From Linum tenue (lineage: Eukaryota; Streptophyta; Magnoliopsida; Malpighiales; Linaceae): 64,000 nucleotides of DNA. The notes below the pieces were generated by a model. It worked only from the letters and a program-made list of their open reading frames with translations, was not told the DNA's origin and did no database searches. A program made the translations under genes and the position numbers. This document shows, in pieces, positions 24,457-36,450 of this stretch. Each line of letters starts with the position of its first letter. Position 1 is the first letter of the stretch. The stretch lies in contig CAMGYJ010000008.1 of NCBI GenBank assembly GCA_946122785.1, positions 6,659,742-6,723,741 of the forward strand. The letters run 5' to 3'.

Positions 24457-25339
24457 TCACAAGTCACAATCATCATCAAAAGAAAATTTTGCTAACAGAT
24501 GTGCTGCACAAATTGCTTCTCTAGGTGTAAAATTCCAGCTCCTCACCCTTGCCACTTTGCCCAATTCTTGAATATCCAAGCAAATACGGCCAACTTCACT
24601 TCTACATTCCTCCTTCCTTTTGATCTTTCCAATTAATATTTTACAACCAAATTCAATAATTAGCGAATAGTATCCTCTTTCGATAGCCTTCTGAATTCCA
24701 AAGATCATTGCCTTTCCTTCTGCAATGTCAAGGTAAAAATTCATTGCTTTTAGGTAACGATCCATCCAAATTTTACTTGCAAATGCTCGGTCCAATCTTT
24801 CCTCAATAAATGCTAGTGGATCTCTTATGTTATCCCATGTAAATGGGTATCCCATAAAGCCTAAGTCTACCAACCCACAATCCATCAGAGCGTTGTTGAA
24901 CTCGACAAATTCATGGTCCATTTTGGGTCTACCTCCCTTCTCCCTCCATGAAGTTGTCGCAAGAGATTTCATGTTTGTTCATGATCCTTGTTGTCTGCCC
25001 AACCATAAATACTCTATGATTCTCCACTTTCTTCTACTATTCTCTTCCTCAATATCAGCATCCATATAATGTTGCGTTTTATCTTTAATCTTTATCTTTA
25101 ATCTTTATCTTTAATTTTTTTCTCCAAAGCACGCACAACACACCCTATTTTCCTTCCACATGGACTCCTTCACCATGATCAAAACCCAGCTCCCATTGTA
25201 CTTTCTCCCACCCATATTTTGCAAGTTTCTTCTCCATAAGTAAGGCAATTTGGGCTTTATGAAATCTAACAACGAATTCCAATGAAGCAACTGCCTCGAG
25301 ATTACTCAACCCTTGGCAGTTGAGACTTAGCAGATTCAT
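24457..25339 (-). pseudogene. LINE remnant: endonuclease joined to RNase H, no RT
   Basis: Degenerate non-LTR retrotransposon on the minus strand. The first piece (25339-25145) has the endonuclease N terminus, LLSLNCQGLSN, the usual start of the APE-type domain. The second piece (24972-24457, 171 codons open) starts with the C-terminal part of the endonuclease (DCGLVDLGF, PFTWDN, EERLDRA). It then runs straight into an RNase H-like domain with AEGKAMIFGIQKAIERG, LDIQELG and AAHLLAKF. The whole reverse transcriptase, normally between them, is absent. The 170 bp between the pieces is out of frame. It is therefore a dead copy that suffered a large internal deletion. Confidence 0.75.
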
Positions 25340-26339
25340 TGTTATAGCATAGGCAACCCTATTGCTCGGAAGGGTCCGCCTTTGGTAATTCGATTTGGTT
25401 GGTATTTTTTTCTATGTGCCTCTTCCCTTCATGTTCTTCTTTTCCATCTTCTCGTCTCCATTTGCTCTTTTCTTCCCAACTTCAATCGGATTCTGTGTGT
25501 TTGCAGCTCCTCCTTCCTGTTGCTTAATTCTAGTCCATCTGCGATGACCCTTTTTAGTACCACTTTATTTTTCCTTTTGGCTCGCCTCTTCTTTATTTAT
25601 AAAAAAAAAATTAAATGAGGACTTCTTCTCACGCTCCCTCTTCTTCTTTTTCTTTTCCATGTCCCGAGTTCTTCAAGGCCAACCAGACTTTTACCAACTT
25701 TACTGCTTCAACTTTGCTTTTTGGACCATTCTTCTTCGATCAAAAATAGGATATAGAATTCTAAAAAAGTAGCCAAATTCATTGTTCAATCATATAACCA
25801 TTCAAAACACCTTCTCTAATCCCGAAAGTAACTAAAGTACTCTAATATAAGGACCTAATCATTACTAATTTACTCCAGGAGTCCTTACAAAAAATATTCT
25901 ACCCAGATATCATCCCCCCAAATATACCTATAATTCCCCTAGATTACCTACACTCTTGACCCGTGGCATTTCCATTCTCCTAGAAAGTAGCAAGTCTTAC
26001 TCTCATTACCTTACACATGGCACTCAGATTGCCCTAACAAGTAGCAAGGCTTACCTAGTCTCTATGCACTGGTGGCTAGCCCGTGACATTTAGATATGTA
26101 TGATAAAGTATCAACATCGCATTTCGAGCTCTTCTCATCCTTTTGTTGCCTTTATTGAGATCTACTTGTGGAGCCACCGCTAGATTTGGCCAGATTTGTT
26201 GATCGTAATGCGTCTGAAACCTAGTAAGCCACCAGCGAACGTTTGTGAAACGCTGATCCACAACGTCCATCTGAGCTGGCTGGACAACATGGTGTTCCAT
26301 GTTATATGTCCAACATTCTCGACTACCATGTCGTGGTTG
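25340..26339. other. No gene; degenerate repeat DNA
   Basis: Pyrimidine-rich sequence probably belonging to the 5' part of the LINE remnant (to about 25720), then unrelated AT-rich DNA. A frame on the minus strand at 26300-26076 (74 codons, with RWWLTRFQTHYDQQIW) is continuous with the repeat region to its right and may be part of the same dead element; I do not recognise it. Confidence 0.45.
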
Positions 26340-26650
26340 ACATTATGTTCTTGGTGGTTGTCATTCTCATCTGCATTCTCTTCATGATGGTGGTCTTCAT
26401 GGATATCATTCTCGATCTCCTAAATTGCATCCTCTTCATGATGGTAGCTATCATTCTCATATGCATTCTCTTCATGATAGTGGTCTTCATGGATGTCATT
26501 CTCGACCGTCTAATATGCATCCTCTTCATGATGGTGGTTGTCATTCTCATATGCATTCTCTTCATGATGGTGGTCTTCATAGATGTCATTTTCGACCGCC
26601 TGATCTGCATCCTCTTCATGATGGCGGTCTACATGGTCGTCATGCATCAT
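26340..26650. repeat. Minisatellite, 90-bp unit, about 3.3 copies
   Basis: Copies of 'gcattctcttcatgatgg' recur at 26373, 26463 and 26553, exactly 90 bp apart, and a related half-unit (gcatcctcttcatgatgg) recurs between them, so the array grew from a shorter ~45-bp unit. Because the period is a multiple of three, several frames stay open. On the minus strand one of them reads as His/Glu/Asn-rich repeats (HHEENAYENDNH). Confidence 0.85.
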
Positions 26651-27640
26651 CTCTTAATGGTGGTCATTGTCGTCATCCATCACCATGTGACCTGTTAGAA
26701 TCACCACCTCTGCATTATGACCACCTGGGTTCTCTGCACTAGTATTCTGAAGCACATGCTTGGTATTTTGACCACTTGGGTTCTCTGCACCAGTATTTTG
26801 AGTCACCTGCAATGTATTCTGCCCTTCTTGGTTCACTCCACCAGGCTCCTGACCTTCATGATGGTGGACTTCATGGTTGGCATGCATAAGCTGGTGGAAC
26901 CACTTGATCTGCATTCCCTTCATGATGGTTGTCTTCATGCATCACCCCCTGGGCCGGTGGACCCACTTGATTTGTCACCTCCGGGTTTGCATTCTCTTCA
27001 TGATTATGGTGGTCACTCTGATCATGGTCTTGATTCATCACCTCAAGGTTTGCAATGTTTTCATGATTGTGGTCGTCATTATCATCATTCTGTACTCTGA
27101 CCACCTGGGTTCTTTGCAGCAATATTCGGAAGCACCAGTTGTGTCTCCTAAACTTGCTCTATAGGCTTAATTTCTTGGTTCCCTGCATCAGGGTTCGGAT
27201 TGTCTTGGTTCAACCGCCTTGTATTCTAATCCTCCTCTATACTCTCATCACCAGGGTTCAAAATCCCTTTATGGTCCTCTGCTTGACGAGTGTTGGAGGA
27301 GCTAGCTTGCCCCGGACTTCGCTTCCGACGCCCACCTCCATTATGTCACAAACCATCCCTCGGTCGCGGAGCTCGCCTATGTCACAGATGGGAGCCATCA
27401 GGATCACCATCTGTCCAGCCATGCCCACCACCATTAAGATCACCATTTGTCCTGCCATCCCCCCCCCCCCCAGAACATTAATATTCACCTGTTTTCTCCC
27501 AAATTGAGTTGGGTGGCCAAGACATGCTTCATTTGGTCGGTCCACGTTTTTATAAGCTAATATTACATAACAGTGAAAGTACTCAGTAAGCATATCTTCT
27601 AAACAGTCAAGTCGCTCAGGGAGAGGCAACCCAACCAATC
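26651..27640 (-). pseudogene. Unrecognised low-complexity coding remnant
   Basis: Minus-strand frames continue the His/Asp/Glu/Asn-rich style of the neighbouring minisatellite (NDDNDDHNHENIANLEV, HHNHEENANPEVTNQ), and a repeated 'QNTGAENP'-like phrase occurs at about 26690-26810. Frame breaks and stops separate the pieces. Further right (27638-27258) there is another 126-codon minus frame containing a duplicated MAGQMVILM. A run of eleven or so C lies near 27460-27471. This may be a dead mobile-element gene; I cannot name the family. Confidence 0.35.
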
Positions 27641-27773
27641 AACCACTGGATCTCCCTTCAACGACTGAGCCACCTATTTATCGATCATATGGCGTTGGTC
27701 AAGGATTCCCTTAAACAGAAATTATGCTTCACAGGCGGCAACCCCTTCTCATGGCATGCGGGACACTTCCCAG

Positions 27774-28887
27774 TAGGGCTGGGAATCCGGTCTCGGTTTT
27801 CCGGTCAAACCGAAAACCGGGCAGTTTAAATCGTTCCGGTTTCAACCGAAAACCGGATTCCAAACACCCCAATCCAATTTGCGGTTGTGATGCATAGGCA
27901 AAAAACCGGCCCGGTCCAATTCGGTTAAAACGGAAAACCGGATAACACAAAATATAGCCCACTCCCACAGCCCAGCCCACAATCCCACTCCCAGCAAAGC
28001 CCATACGACACCACCCAACCCTAATTTTAATTCCCAAATTTCGTCCCTACCTCTGTTTTCTTCCCAATCCCACTCCCAGCAACAGTTTCAATCTCCAAAA
28101 TTAAACTCCTCCCCAATCTCTCAACCCTACCTCTCTGTTCTCCAATCTCTCCTCACCCCTTCTCTCTATTCTCTCTTTTTTCAACCTCAAGCTTACACGA
28201 TTTTAAGCCCCAGCCTGGACCCCTAGATCCAACCCACCCTCACAGTACACACAGACAACAGAGATGAAGAAGAAGTTGATCAGACAACTGCCGCCGCGCC
28301 TGCCTCGTTGATCTTTCTTTCATTTTCTCGGCGTTCATCAGTCGAGTGAGGGCGAGTTCGGCTGCCGCGGCTTCGACTTGGCTCTTTTCGCCATTTTCGG
28401 CGACATGCAGCAAGGTGTTGGGTGGATCCGAGGCTCTTCTCCCTGAGAGAGCTCTTCGGGTGAGGAAGATGCGGCGGTGGCGTCGGTGGGAAAGAGGAAA
28501 GTGACTTTCGTCGGCAGCGGAAGGATGATGGATGAAGCAAGAAGACGATGAGAGTGGGGGAGTAGATAAGTAGAAATTTTCTCCTGGGCATTCTTGTGGC
28601 GGAGAGGACGAGAAATCAAAGAAAAGAGAGAGGGCGGCGCTTGGTTTAGGGTTGAAGCAGATGTGTGATCCTTTTTTATGTTTGTCATTTTGGTTGAAAC
28701 GCTGTCGTCTAGGAGGAAATAGTCACATCCAGTTGTTTGGGTTGAAACCGGACCGGATTGATCCGGTCTTGGTTAAAACCGGGTGTCATCCAATCCCGTC
28801 TCCGGTTGTGGTATTGGCCAAAATGGTTATAGAAAAACCGGGTTAATCCGGTCCGGTTAAACCGGACCAGACTGTTTCCCACCCCTA
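27774..28887. mobile_element. Non-autonomous hAT element, 1.1 kb
   Basis: An exact 8-bp duplication cttcccag flanks it (27766-27773 and 28888-28895). The termini are TAGGGCTGGGAA on the left and, reverse-complemented, TAGGGGTGGGAA on the right. About 200 bp at each end is dense in ccggt/accgg motifs, the subterminal repeats that hAT transposases bind. The central 650 bp (about 28010-28650) has a different, CT-rich composition and is discussed in the findings. No transposase is present. Confidence 0.85.
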
Positions 28888-28895
28888 CTTCCCAG

Positions 28896-29038
28896 CATAC
28901 CCTTTTACTAAGGGCGCTAGGTCTGCCTCTAGGTCCGCGAAAGTTAGGTTCTCCGCCATCTCCTTGGATTGGTGTTTAATGCATAATTTTCTTTTGGTTA
29001 AATTTAATGGGAACTCGTAACTGGTTATTTGGCAAATT
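28896..29038. other. Short spacer next to the hAT element
   Basis: Sequence between the hAT target duplication and the RNase H remnant. Nothing recognisable. Confidence 0.5.
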
Positions 29039-29221
29039 TTGGCGGGAGATAATCTTCATGACACGAGAGGAGCGATCTTGGAAGATATTCGACAGCTGGT
29101 AGGGAATTTTGAATTTTGTTCATGCTTCCATGTTACTCGTCAAGATAATAGAACAACCCATTTTGTGGGCAAAAACGCTCTTTCATCAAAAGTTCGACGA
29201 TTAGTCAACTACCGCACGTGA
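29039..29221 (+). pseudogene. RNase H-like fragment of a LINE-type element
   Basis: A 60-codon frame with ILEDIRQLVGNFEFCSC, then HVTRQDNRTTHFVGKNAL. This is the C-terminal end of the plant RNase H (RVT_3) domain, whose family pattern is V-x-R-x-x-N-x-x-A-H-x-L-A-x-x-A-L. The conserved 'AH' is eroded to 'TH'. There is no upstream reverse transcriptase. It lies on the opposite strand to the 24.5-kb LINE remnant and is a separate insertion. Confidence 0.6.
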
Positions 29222-32200
29222 CTTAATTCTTTCTTTAACTTTGTTTTCGGACTTTCGTCTCGTTTTTACTATGTTAAGAAGAAAAGAGCTGATTACTTAT
29301 GTCATATTTGTCTAAAATGCTAAAAAGGGATACCAACAGACAATATGGTTTGGAGGGGCACCCTACGATGAGACCAACAAATCAAATCGAAGCCCCTCAG
29401 CCACAAACCCTAACATCCGCACATTCCCTGCTAGAACAAAAGCTTTGATAAAAAGATTAACCAGTTTCTTATGTGCTAGAATAGTATCACTTTCTATTTT
29501 CCCCGTAAGCGTATGTAAGAGGGCAATCCTAAACTTTCTACTCAGTTATCACCTTATTAATGTACTTGACCGCCGACGACCCACAAATCTATTGATCAAT
29601 GATCAGAGCTGCCTTGCCAGATCCAAAAAAAACTTGAACAGAATAAAGGTCCAGCCGGATATAACGAAGAACACGATCTGACCCAAAATTATCAAACCTA
29701 AGTCGAACCGCTCGACCCATCTACATAGATTTTAGAAACCCCAAAAATTCACATGATGGGAATCCAATAAATTAAAGACTAACGGAAATATATACATACA
29801 TGTCACTCGAATCCTGGCGTATTGATATTTGATAAGTTGCACCACCCCAGAAACTGGCTGTCATTCCCATGTGCACAACGGGTCCCACTCTCTCATGTGG
29901 GCCGACTGGGATGGATTATTGACACGGCATTATCCCAGGGAATGGATCAGGTCAGTAACCTTATGGTGAGTAACCATGAGTAACCCGTCCACATCAGCAT
30001 GACATCAGCATCCTCTCTCTCATGGAAAGCCTTTAATTTTTCCCTCTTTAATATTTGACGGACGATTTCTCGCTCATTTTAAGTCGAAATTTAATTTTTT
30101 TTGCACAGTTAGATCAGATTAATTGTGTTCTTCAAAATGATATCCACTTTAATATATTTTCCGAACAAAAAAAATTGAGCCATTTTTTACCAGCCTATAC
30201 CATATGGTATTGACTGGTATTGAAATAAAAGCATACCTATGTTTTGAAAAACGTACCATGGTGGTATGAACAAACCAATACTGTAGGATGGTTGAATACA
30301 TGATAGTATTGTATGGTATTGTGTGGTATTTTTTTGTCCTGTAATTTGTTCACCCAGAAATTTGTAGATCCAGTAGATCATGATGAACTCATCCCTGCTG
30401 TGCAAACGTTTTCAAAAACGAATTAAAAACGAAGAAGATACCATATGGTATGCAGTTGGTACCGAGAGGCCAGAACTTTTTTTTCCTAAAAAAATATTGA
30501 AAATTGATCTCATTTTGTAGAGCACGGTGAACTCGTTCCATCTATGCAAAAAAAATTAAAATCCGAGTTAAAACGAAAAAGATATGAATCAATTAAGAAA
30601 GCTAGTGAAAATAAAAATAGCATTTAATTCTCCATCCTTAGATCTGGATTTTCTAAATGAAGGGTTCAAATTTGGTTATTAATGGGTGCATAACCCATGG
30701 TTATGCACCCTATCTTGAGCCATTATCCCATACCATAGTAATCAGGAGTCAGGACTCACAGAAATATGTTATTACAAAATGGAAAATTCACAATGAGAAC
30801 AAAGAACATACAGACGTATGTGTTTACTAATAAAATATGCATTATTTAATTTATGGGCAGTTGAGACGACATCAATGCATTGCATTAAGAAAAGCATAAA
30901 TTATAATAAGCGTGAACATTTATATATTCGACAGGAAATAATTTACGAGTCATTTTTTTCGTAGAGTTGAAAAATGAGAATTTTGGTAAAATCTGGATTT
31001 GAAAAACTCTAAATTTATGATGAATTTGTTGGCATTATGAATTTGAAAAAGGCTATTGTTTGCTTATTGGATTTTATTAAGGTTTGTGAAACCGTATCGG
31101 AGATTGTAACAGAAATATCATCAGTAGGTTAGGTTATTTATGGTGAAATCGTGGCTTAATCGTAGTTCAACCGTTAAAATCTCTAAATACCGCCTACCAA
31201 TTTAGCTTCAATACCGGTATTTTGTGAACGAACCGCTGTTACTGTATTGTTTCACAAACTAAGAATTTTATTTAATTAGATTTGTCTGTATGGGATGAAA
31301 ATTTTATCCTTATCCAAATTCCACCTCTAATAATGAGATTTGCAAGTACGAGGGATTCATATATTTAATCCCTAGGAGTTCGTGGACGCCACTAATTTTA
31401 CTCTTTAGCAAACAATAAGTTTTGAAAAAAAAGTCCATAATAATCAATTGAATGTGAAATTCAAATCCAACAACAAATCAAAGAGCAAATTAAAACGAAC
31501 CCTCATTTCAAGACAACCAAGGTTTGCAATCATAATATTATGACTTGACAACAATATGGTGCCAGCAACCAGTGAAAGTACAGCCAGGCAATGGCATGCA
31601 TGCAGCCTGGAAATGCGAAAACATGGGTGGAATGGAATCCCTTTTTCCCCTAATTAACTCGTTGCCGCACACTCGTCCTCGTCGTCTCGATCGTAAGGTA
31701 ATTGATGAGTTGTTGTATTGTATGTATTGTGGCCCATATATAGAGAGACTATAGACAGCCGTCGCCATCCATAATCCGCTACTTTCGTCGGCCGGCCCCA
31801 TGCACATTCCTCGTCGTGGTTTCCAGCCAGTTGCGAATGGGCTTTGCCCTTTTGTAAATCCCACTAACTTGTGTTCATTCAATTATCAATTATAACCCGC
31901 AAAATGTTACTTGATTTATCTATACACAATTATTAATTAACAAAAGAGGCCGAACCAAGATCAATGGGATGTCCACATTGATACCATTAGTTGGACTTTT
32001 CCCCTCCGCATTAATTATTTGCCAATCACATGAACCAAAAACACCGTCGACAATCACAACGCAGAGAGACACTCCAATCACATTGTATAATACAATCTTA
32101 TAAACTCCAATCATTTTTAGTTTCAAGAGTGTGTTCAGTTCAATACGTCTACTTGTAACATTATCAATATCGCATATGATCAACATGTGATACACTATCT

Positions 32201-33343
32201 TATAAGGTTGTATGTTGTAGAGCATAGGTTATGACAATTAATTTCGAACTTTTCTAATAATAATCACTAAAACGAATAAATATTGTTTTCATGTCGTTCA
32301 TGGATTGGCCAAATAACCAACAATTGCATGGCATCTGATCGCCTTGTTAGGAAGTGGTTAAGTAACATACATGATTTATGACATGATATCGCAGTTGGTT
32401 TGTCCTTGAGGTCACGTGTTCAAGTCCTCACGACCACCAATATTTAAACGTTGCCTCTCAAGCACATGGTATGGTGGGTACGAGAGATAATTACATGGTT
32501 TTTACAAGAATAAGCTAGGAATCACAATATAAAGAGCTAGCAATAGGGTGAGAAGATCATCCATAACAATCTATGTCGTCCATCAATTACTAAAATCCTG
32601 TTTATTTAGATTTCATCACATTTTTATCTCTCGGTAATCTGGAAATCTATCCGATCATAGATGATAGATGTAGAGATATGAGATAACCCTGCTTCATCCT
32701 GATACCGGGTCGAACCACCCCCACCTCCTTGGTCAATTCTCCTACCAACCAAGTGAGTGTCACCCACTCACCCTTCTTCTAACGCTTCTTCTGATGCCTT
32801 CTTGTTTGTCCAAACTTGCAGCCGAACATTATCCTAGCTCCACAGCAACTTGGCTTATCTCATGACTACACACGCACAAAACTGGGAATCTAAAGCCCAA
32901 TTTTAGTTCCGGTTCAATATCCACAATCTTGTTTCTTCTCATGGCTGTAAATCAATTCGGTCCAACCCGGGTTGGATCCACACTCCAGCCCATTCATCCA
33001 AACCCATGAAAACCCGTGATTGGCGGATTTAAAAATAAACTTACAAAAATCGTTTGCGCGTGTACTTCAATCGCCCACCTCTTTCCCTCTCTCAGTCTCT
33101 CTCCATCTGATCTCTCTTTCCCAAGCTGTACTGACTGTAAATTCCAAAACCTTTTTTTAGTTTTCTCTCTCCTTCTCCCTCTGCTTTTCCCCTTTTCGTT
33201 CATCTCAGCTAGCCAGTGACCACAAACACTTTCCTCCATTTGCCCCCTTTCTCCCCCTTCTTCCTCTTCTCCCCCCACATTGCCGTCGATTCATCCTCCG
33301 GCAGCCGTCTGAGCTTTCTCTTCTCACCAATCGAACTCCTACC
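29222..33343. other. 4.1 kb without a recognisable gene
   Basis: AT-rich DNA. Around 30195-30480 there are several copies of accatatggtat/ggtattg motifs in both orientations, and 31095-31250 has a related ataccggtat block; both look like eroded small transposons. Around 32330-32480 a stretch with 'gcagttggtttgtccttgaggtcacgtgttcaagtcc' resembles the A/B-box region of a tRNA-derived SINE but is too degraded to call. The final 200 bp before the peroxidase is CT-rich and probably its leader. Confidence 0.5.
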
Positions 33344-34327
33344 ATGGCGCCAACCCCACGGCCGACGTTGCTTCTCCTCTTCGCATCCTCCATTTTCTTC
33401 TACCTAGCAGCCGTCTCCGAATCCAAGCTCTCCTACAACTACTACGACAAATCCTGCCCCAAATTCGCCCAAATCATCCAGGACACCGTCACCGACAAGC
33501 AAATCAAGAGCCCCACCACCGCCGCCGGAACCTTACGCCTCTACTTCCACGACTGCTTCGCCAACGGCTGCGACGGCTCCGCCCTAATCTCCTCCACCGC
33601 CTTCAACAGGGCCGAGCGCGACGCCGACATCAATCTCTCCCTCCCCGGCGACGCCTTCGACCTCGTCACGCGCGCCAAAGTCGCCCTCGAGCTCGCCTGC
33701 CCCAACACCGTCTCCTGCTCCGACATCCTCGCCGTCGCCACCCGAGATCTCGTCACCATGGTCGGCGGACCCTTCTACAGCGTCCTCCTCGGCCGCCTCG
33801 ACTACCGCGTCTCCAAATCCTCCGCCGTCCCGGGGAATCTCCCCTTACCGTCAATGTCCACATCGCAGATGATCGACATGTTCGCCGCCAGAGGATTCTC
33901 CGCCCAGGAGATGGTGGCGCTGAGTGGGGCCCACACCATCGGATTCTCCCACTGCAAGGAGTTCACCGGGCAGCTCTACAGCAACGGCACGGGATCCGGT
34001 GGGTATAATCCGAGATTCGCGCAGGCGCTGCAGAAGGCGTGCGCGAATTACAAGAAGGACCCGTCGATCTCGGTGTTCAACGATATAATGACGCCCAACA
34101 AGTTCGACAATGTGTACTACCAGAACTTGCCCAAGGGGTTGGGCCTGCTGGCTTCGGACCACGGGCTCGTCGCCGACGCCCGGACCCGGCCGTTTGTGGA
34201 GCTGTACGCCAGGGATCAGAACAAGTTCTTCCAGGATTTCGCCAAGGCGATGCAGAAGCTGAGCGTCTACGGGATCAAGACTGGGAGGAGAGGCGAGATT
34301 AGGCACAGGTGTGATGCTGCCAACTGA
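33344..34327 (+). CDS. Class III peroxidase, intronless
   Basis: Secreted haem peroxidase of the plant class III family, oxidising phenolics with hydrogen peroxide in the cell wall or vacuole. A single exon gives 327 aa, the normal length. Residues 1-27 form a signal peptide. The distal haem site is LRLYFHDC with Arg65 and catalytic His69; the proximal site is MVALSGAHTIGFSHC with His197. The eight family cysteines appear to be in place (for example SCP at 37-39, GCDGSAL near 75-81, RHRCD at the end). The distal loop reads FANGCDGSALI rather than the commoner FVxGCDASVL. Most class III genes have three introns; intronless members related to Arabidopsis PER31/PER41 are the likely subgroup. The first 600 bp have very high C/G in third codon positions, unlike flanking DNA. 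Confidence 0.95.
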   Translation: MAPTPRPTLLLLFASSIFFYLAAVSESKLSYNYYDKSCPKFAQIIQDTVTDKQIKSPTTAAGTLRLYFHDCFANGCDGSALISSTAFNRAERDADINLSLPGDAFDLVTRAKVALELACPNTVSCSDILAVATRDLVTMVGGPFYSVLLGRLDYRVSKSSAVPGNLPLPSMSTSQMIDMFAARGFSAQEMVALSGAHTIGFSHCKEFTGQLYSNGTGSGGYNPRFAQALQKACANYKKDPSISVFNDIMTPNKFDNVYYQNLPKGLGLLASDHGLVADARTRPFVELYARDQNKFFQDFAKAMQKLSVYGIKTGRRGEIRHRCDAAN

Positions 34328-36224
34328 TTGGATTGGATTCTTTTTCTTCTTTTTGGAACGGCATTGATTCATATATGGTCGGTCAATCTCTCTTGGATTT
34401 AAAGTTCGGAGGTTGTTATATTTTCATGATTATAAATGATGTTTTTTTGGGTTGTGATCGTTGTTCTTTCCTTTTTGGTTCTATGAGCTTCTACAAATCG
34501 ATCGGTCTTAGATAGGATTATCTTGTATTACCAGAGAGGGGGTTTTCATACGGGGAGATGGAGGAAGAAAGCAAAAAAGAGCTTACTTTGTATCAAGCAA
34601 GAAAAAAAGGAAAAGGGCTGATTTGAACTTTGTAAAAATTGATACTTTACATTTGAGCATGTTATTATCATGTTAATTTGATATAGTTTGGTTCTGCTCC
34701 GCTTCATCTCCTACGGCCTAAATTGAAAATTTTGGCAAATTTATCGGCCCTGAATCACTTGCTCTCATGAGTTGATCATATATAATTGGTGATGCCCTTG
34801 AACAGGGTGTGTTATTCTTCTTAGTTGTCTAAGGTTTTTTGAAACTGCTTGTGTTTAGTTTGGGTGATATCACTCCATTGAGCAGAGCCTCCTTATGATC
34901 TCCAACCATCCATCGTCTGTGCGCTTCACCTTACTTTATAGGCGGGGTAAAGCGTTGAAAAGAATTTGAGAAGTGTATGATCCAACTGGTAACCTTACGG
35001 TGATATATTGATGAAGAATGCATCATAAATGTTGTTATGCACAGGCGTAATCAAGCATGATGATGAACCTAACGACAACATCAGTCTCGTAGATGCACAT
35101 CTCATTATCTCGGTGTAATCGATTCTGCTCTTGCGGAAGAATCCAGCAGAGTTTGTAAAAGTTTGGGCTGAGAATGAGTCCCCTGAGGTGAGCCTGACCC
35201 AGGGTTGCTGCTGGCGGCTGGCTAGGTGTAGTGAATCTGAGAAACTGAAACTAACCAGTCAACCCAACAGTGAGTCAGGTCAGTTGGAAGGAGAAGAAGG
35301 TAGAAAAAAGGGGGATTGGAAGAATCCTAAGCTGAGAAGGATTATTAAAATGGTAATGGGAATTGGGAACTGGGAAGTGAGGGCTGGGGAGCAAGCAATT
35401 AAGCATTACCATAATACCGAGGTAGAGGCGCAATCAGCGGTGAGTTTATTATATGGGATTCTGAAATTGGGAGCTTATTAACAATAAATTAAAATTCCTT
35501 CCGACTGTCACGACTCTACTCTATGCTGAATTTTGGCATTGGGGTTGTGGTGTGAGAGATTATATTATTAGTGCCGGCTCCATTACAGCACAACGTTTTG
35601 GTCATTACTCATAAGCGTCGGTGACACCTTGTCCCAGAAGAACCAATTCCTTGCATGTGCACAACCGGCTTTCAAGGCATATTTCCTCGTCATTTCCCAC
35701 CAGAGACAGTTGCGATTAACATCTCGACACCGTGGTTCATAAAGAAATGATAAACAGTTGCGGATACTCTCAGGGTTTCTTCATCAGGACATTTCAAATT
35801 CCTACTTGCAGCCTTCTTGTTTATGATCATCGGTCACATACTTAAGGTGCGTGCTCCGATTTCTTTGGGGTGTTACCCTATTGATTCATTTGATTGTGGC
35901 AGTACCATCTATTGATATCGTCTTTTTTTCAAGTGTTCTGGTGTTCAGGGTGCTTTTTCGCAAATTCTATTGTCCTACTTATGAAGTCGCGCACAAAATT
36001 CTGTTGATGTCTACGTCAAACTCAATGGCGGAGCCGCGTTCTATCCATGAAGAGCTATAGTCTTTCAATTATTAAATGTAGATAAATTTATATGTAAAAT
36101 TTGCAACAAAAATGAAAAATAGACTAATTGGCAAGGCTCGTGCTCCCTCTCCAATGACCATGGTCAAATCTCTCAAGTATAAATTTTGTAGCCGCTCGTT
36201 CAAATTTCTAACTTTGTCCTTATA
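34328..36224. other. Intergenic, no gene seen
   Basis: 3' flank of the peroxidase, then AT-rich DNA. The longest plus-strand frame, 35131-35481 (116 codons), has no recognisable motif and begins and ends in ordinary intergenic composition, so I do not call it. Confidence 0.55.
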
Positions 36225-36450
36225 CCGAACTGTTGATGTGATTTGAATCGGACTATCAGCCGCTATGGCTTGAATTCACGGGACTGGTTGTAACCGCTTT
36301 TCCTTTACCATATTGGATTAGGGTTGGACCTAGGAGAAGTACTATAAATACTTCTCATACTCTTTTGTAATCTGTATTATCTCAAGTATAGTGAAAACTG
36401 GCTCTCTCCTGCCCGTTGACTAGCTAACACATATTATATTAGTGAACCAC
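36225..36450. mobile_element. Copia-like LTR fragment
   Basis: Carries tttaccatattggattagggt, aagtactataaatacttctc, ctcaagtatagtgaaaact and gtgaaccacgtaaatcgtg, the order and wording typical of the R-U5 end of plant copia LTRs. It is related to 23931-24075 and to 41462-41550. No second LTR or internal region is present. Confidence 0.55.

Noticed and set aside
24380..24571. Plus-strand 63-codon frame at the LINE remnant
   Set aside because: Opposite strand of the RNase H domain; no independent signal.
32330..32480. Possible tRNA-derived SINE or tRNA gene
   Set aside because: The A/B-box-like phrases are degraded and no acceptor stem or cloverleaf can be formed.
33851..34372. 173-codon minus-strand frame over the peroxidase
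   Set aside because: GC-rich third positions of the sense gene remove stops on the other strand; no family similarity.
35131..35481. 116-codon plus-strand frame after the peroxidase
   Set aside because: No motif, no splice partners, and intergenic composition; too little to call a gene.
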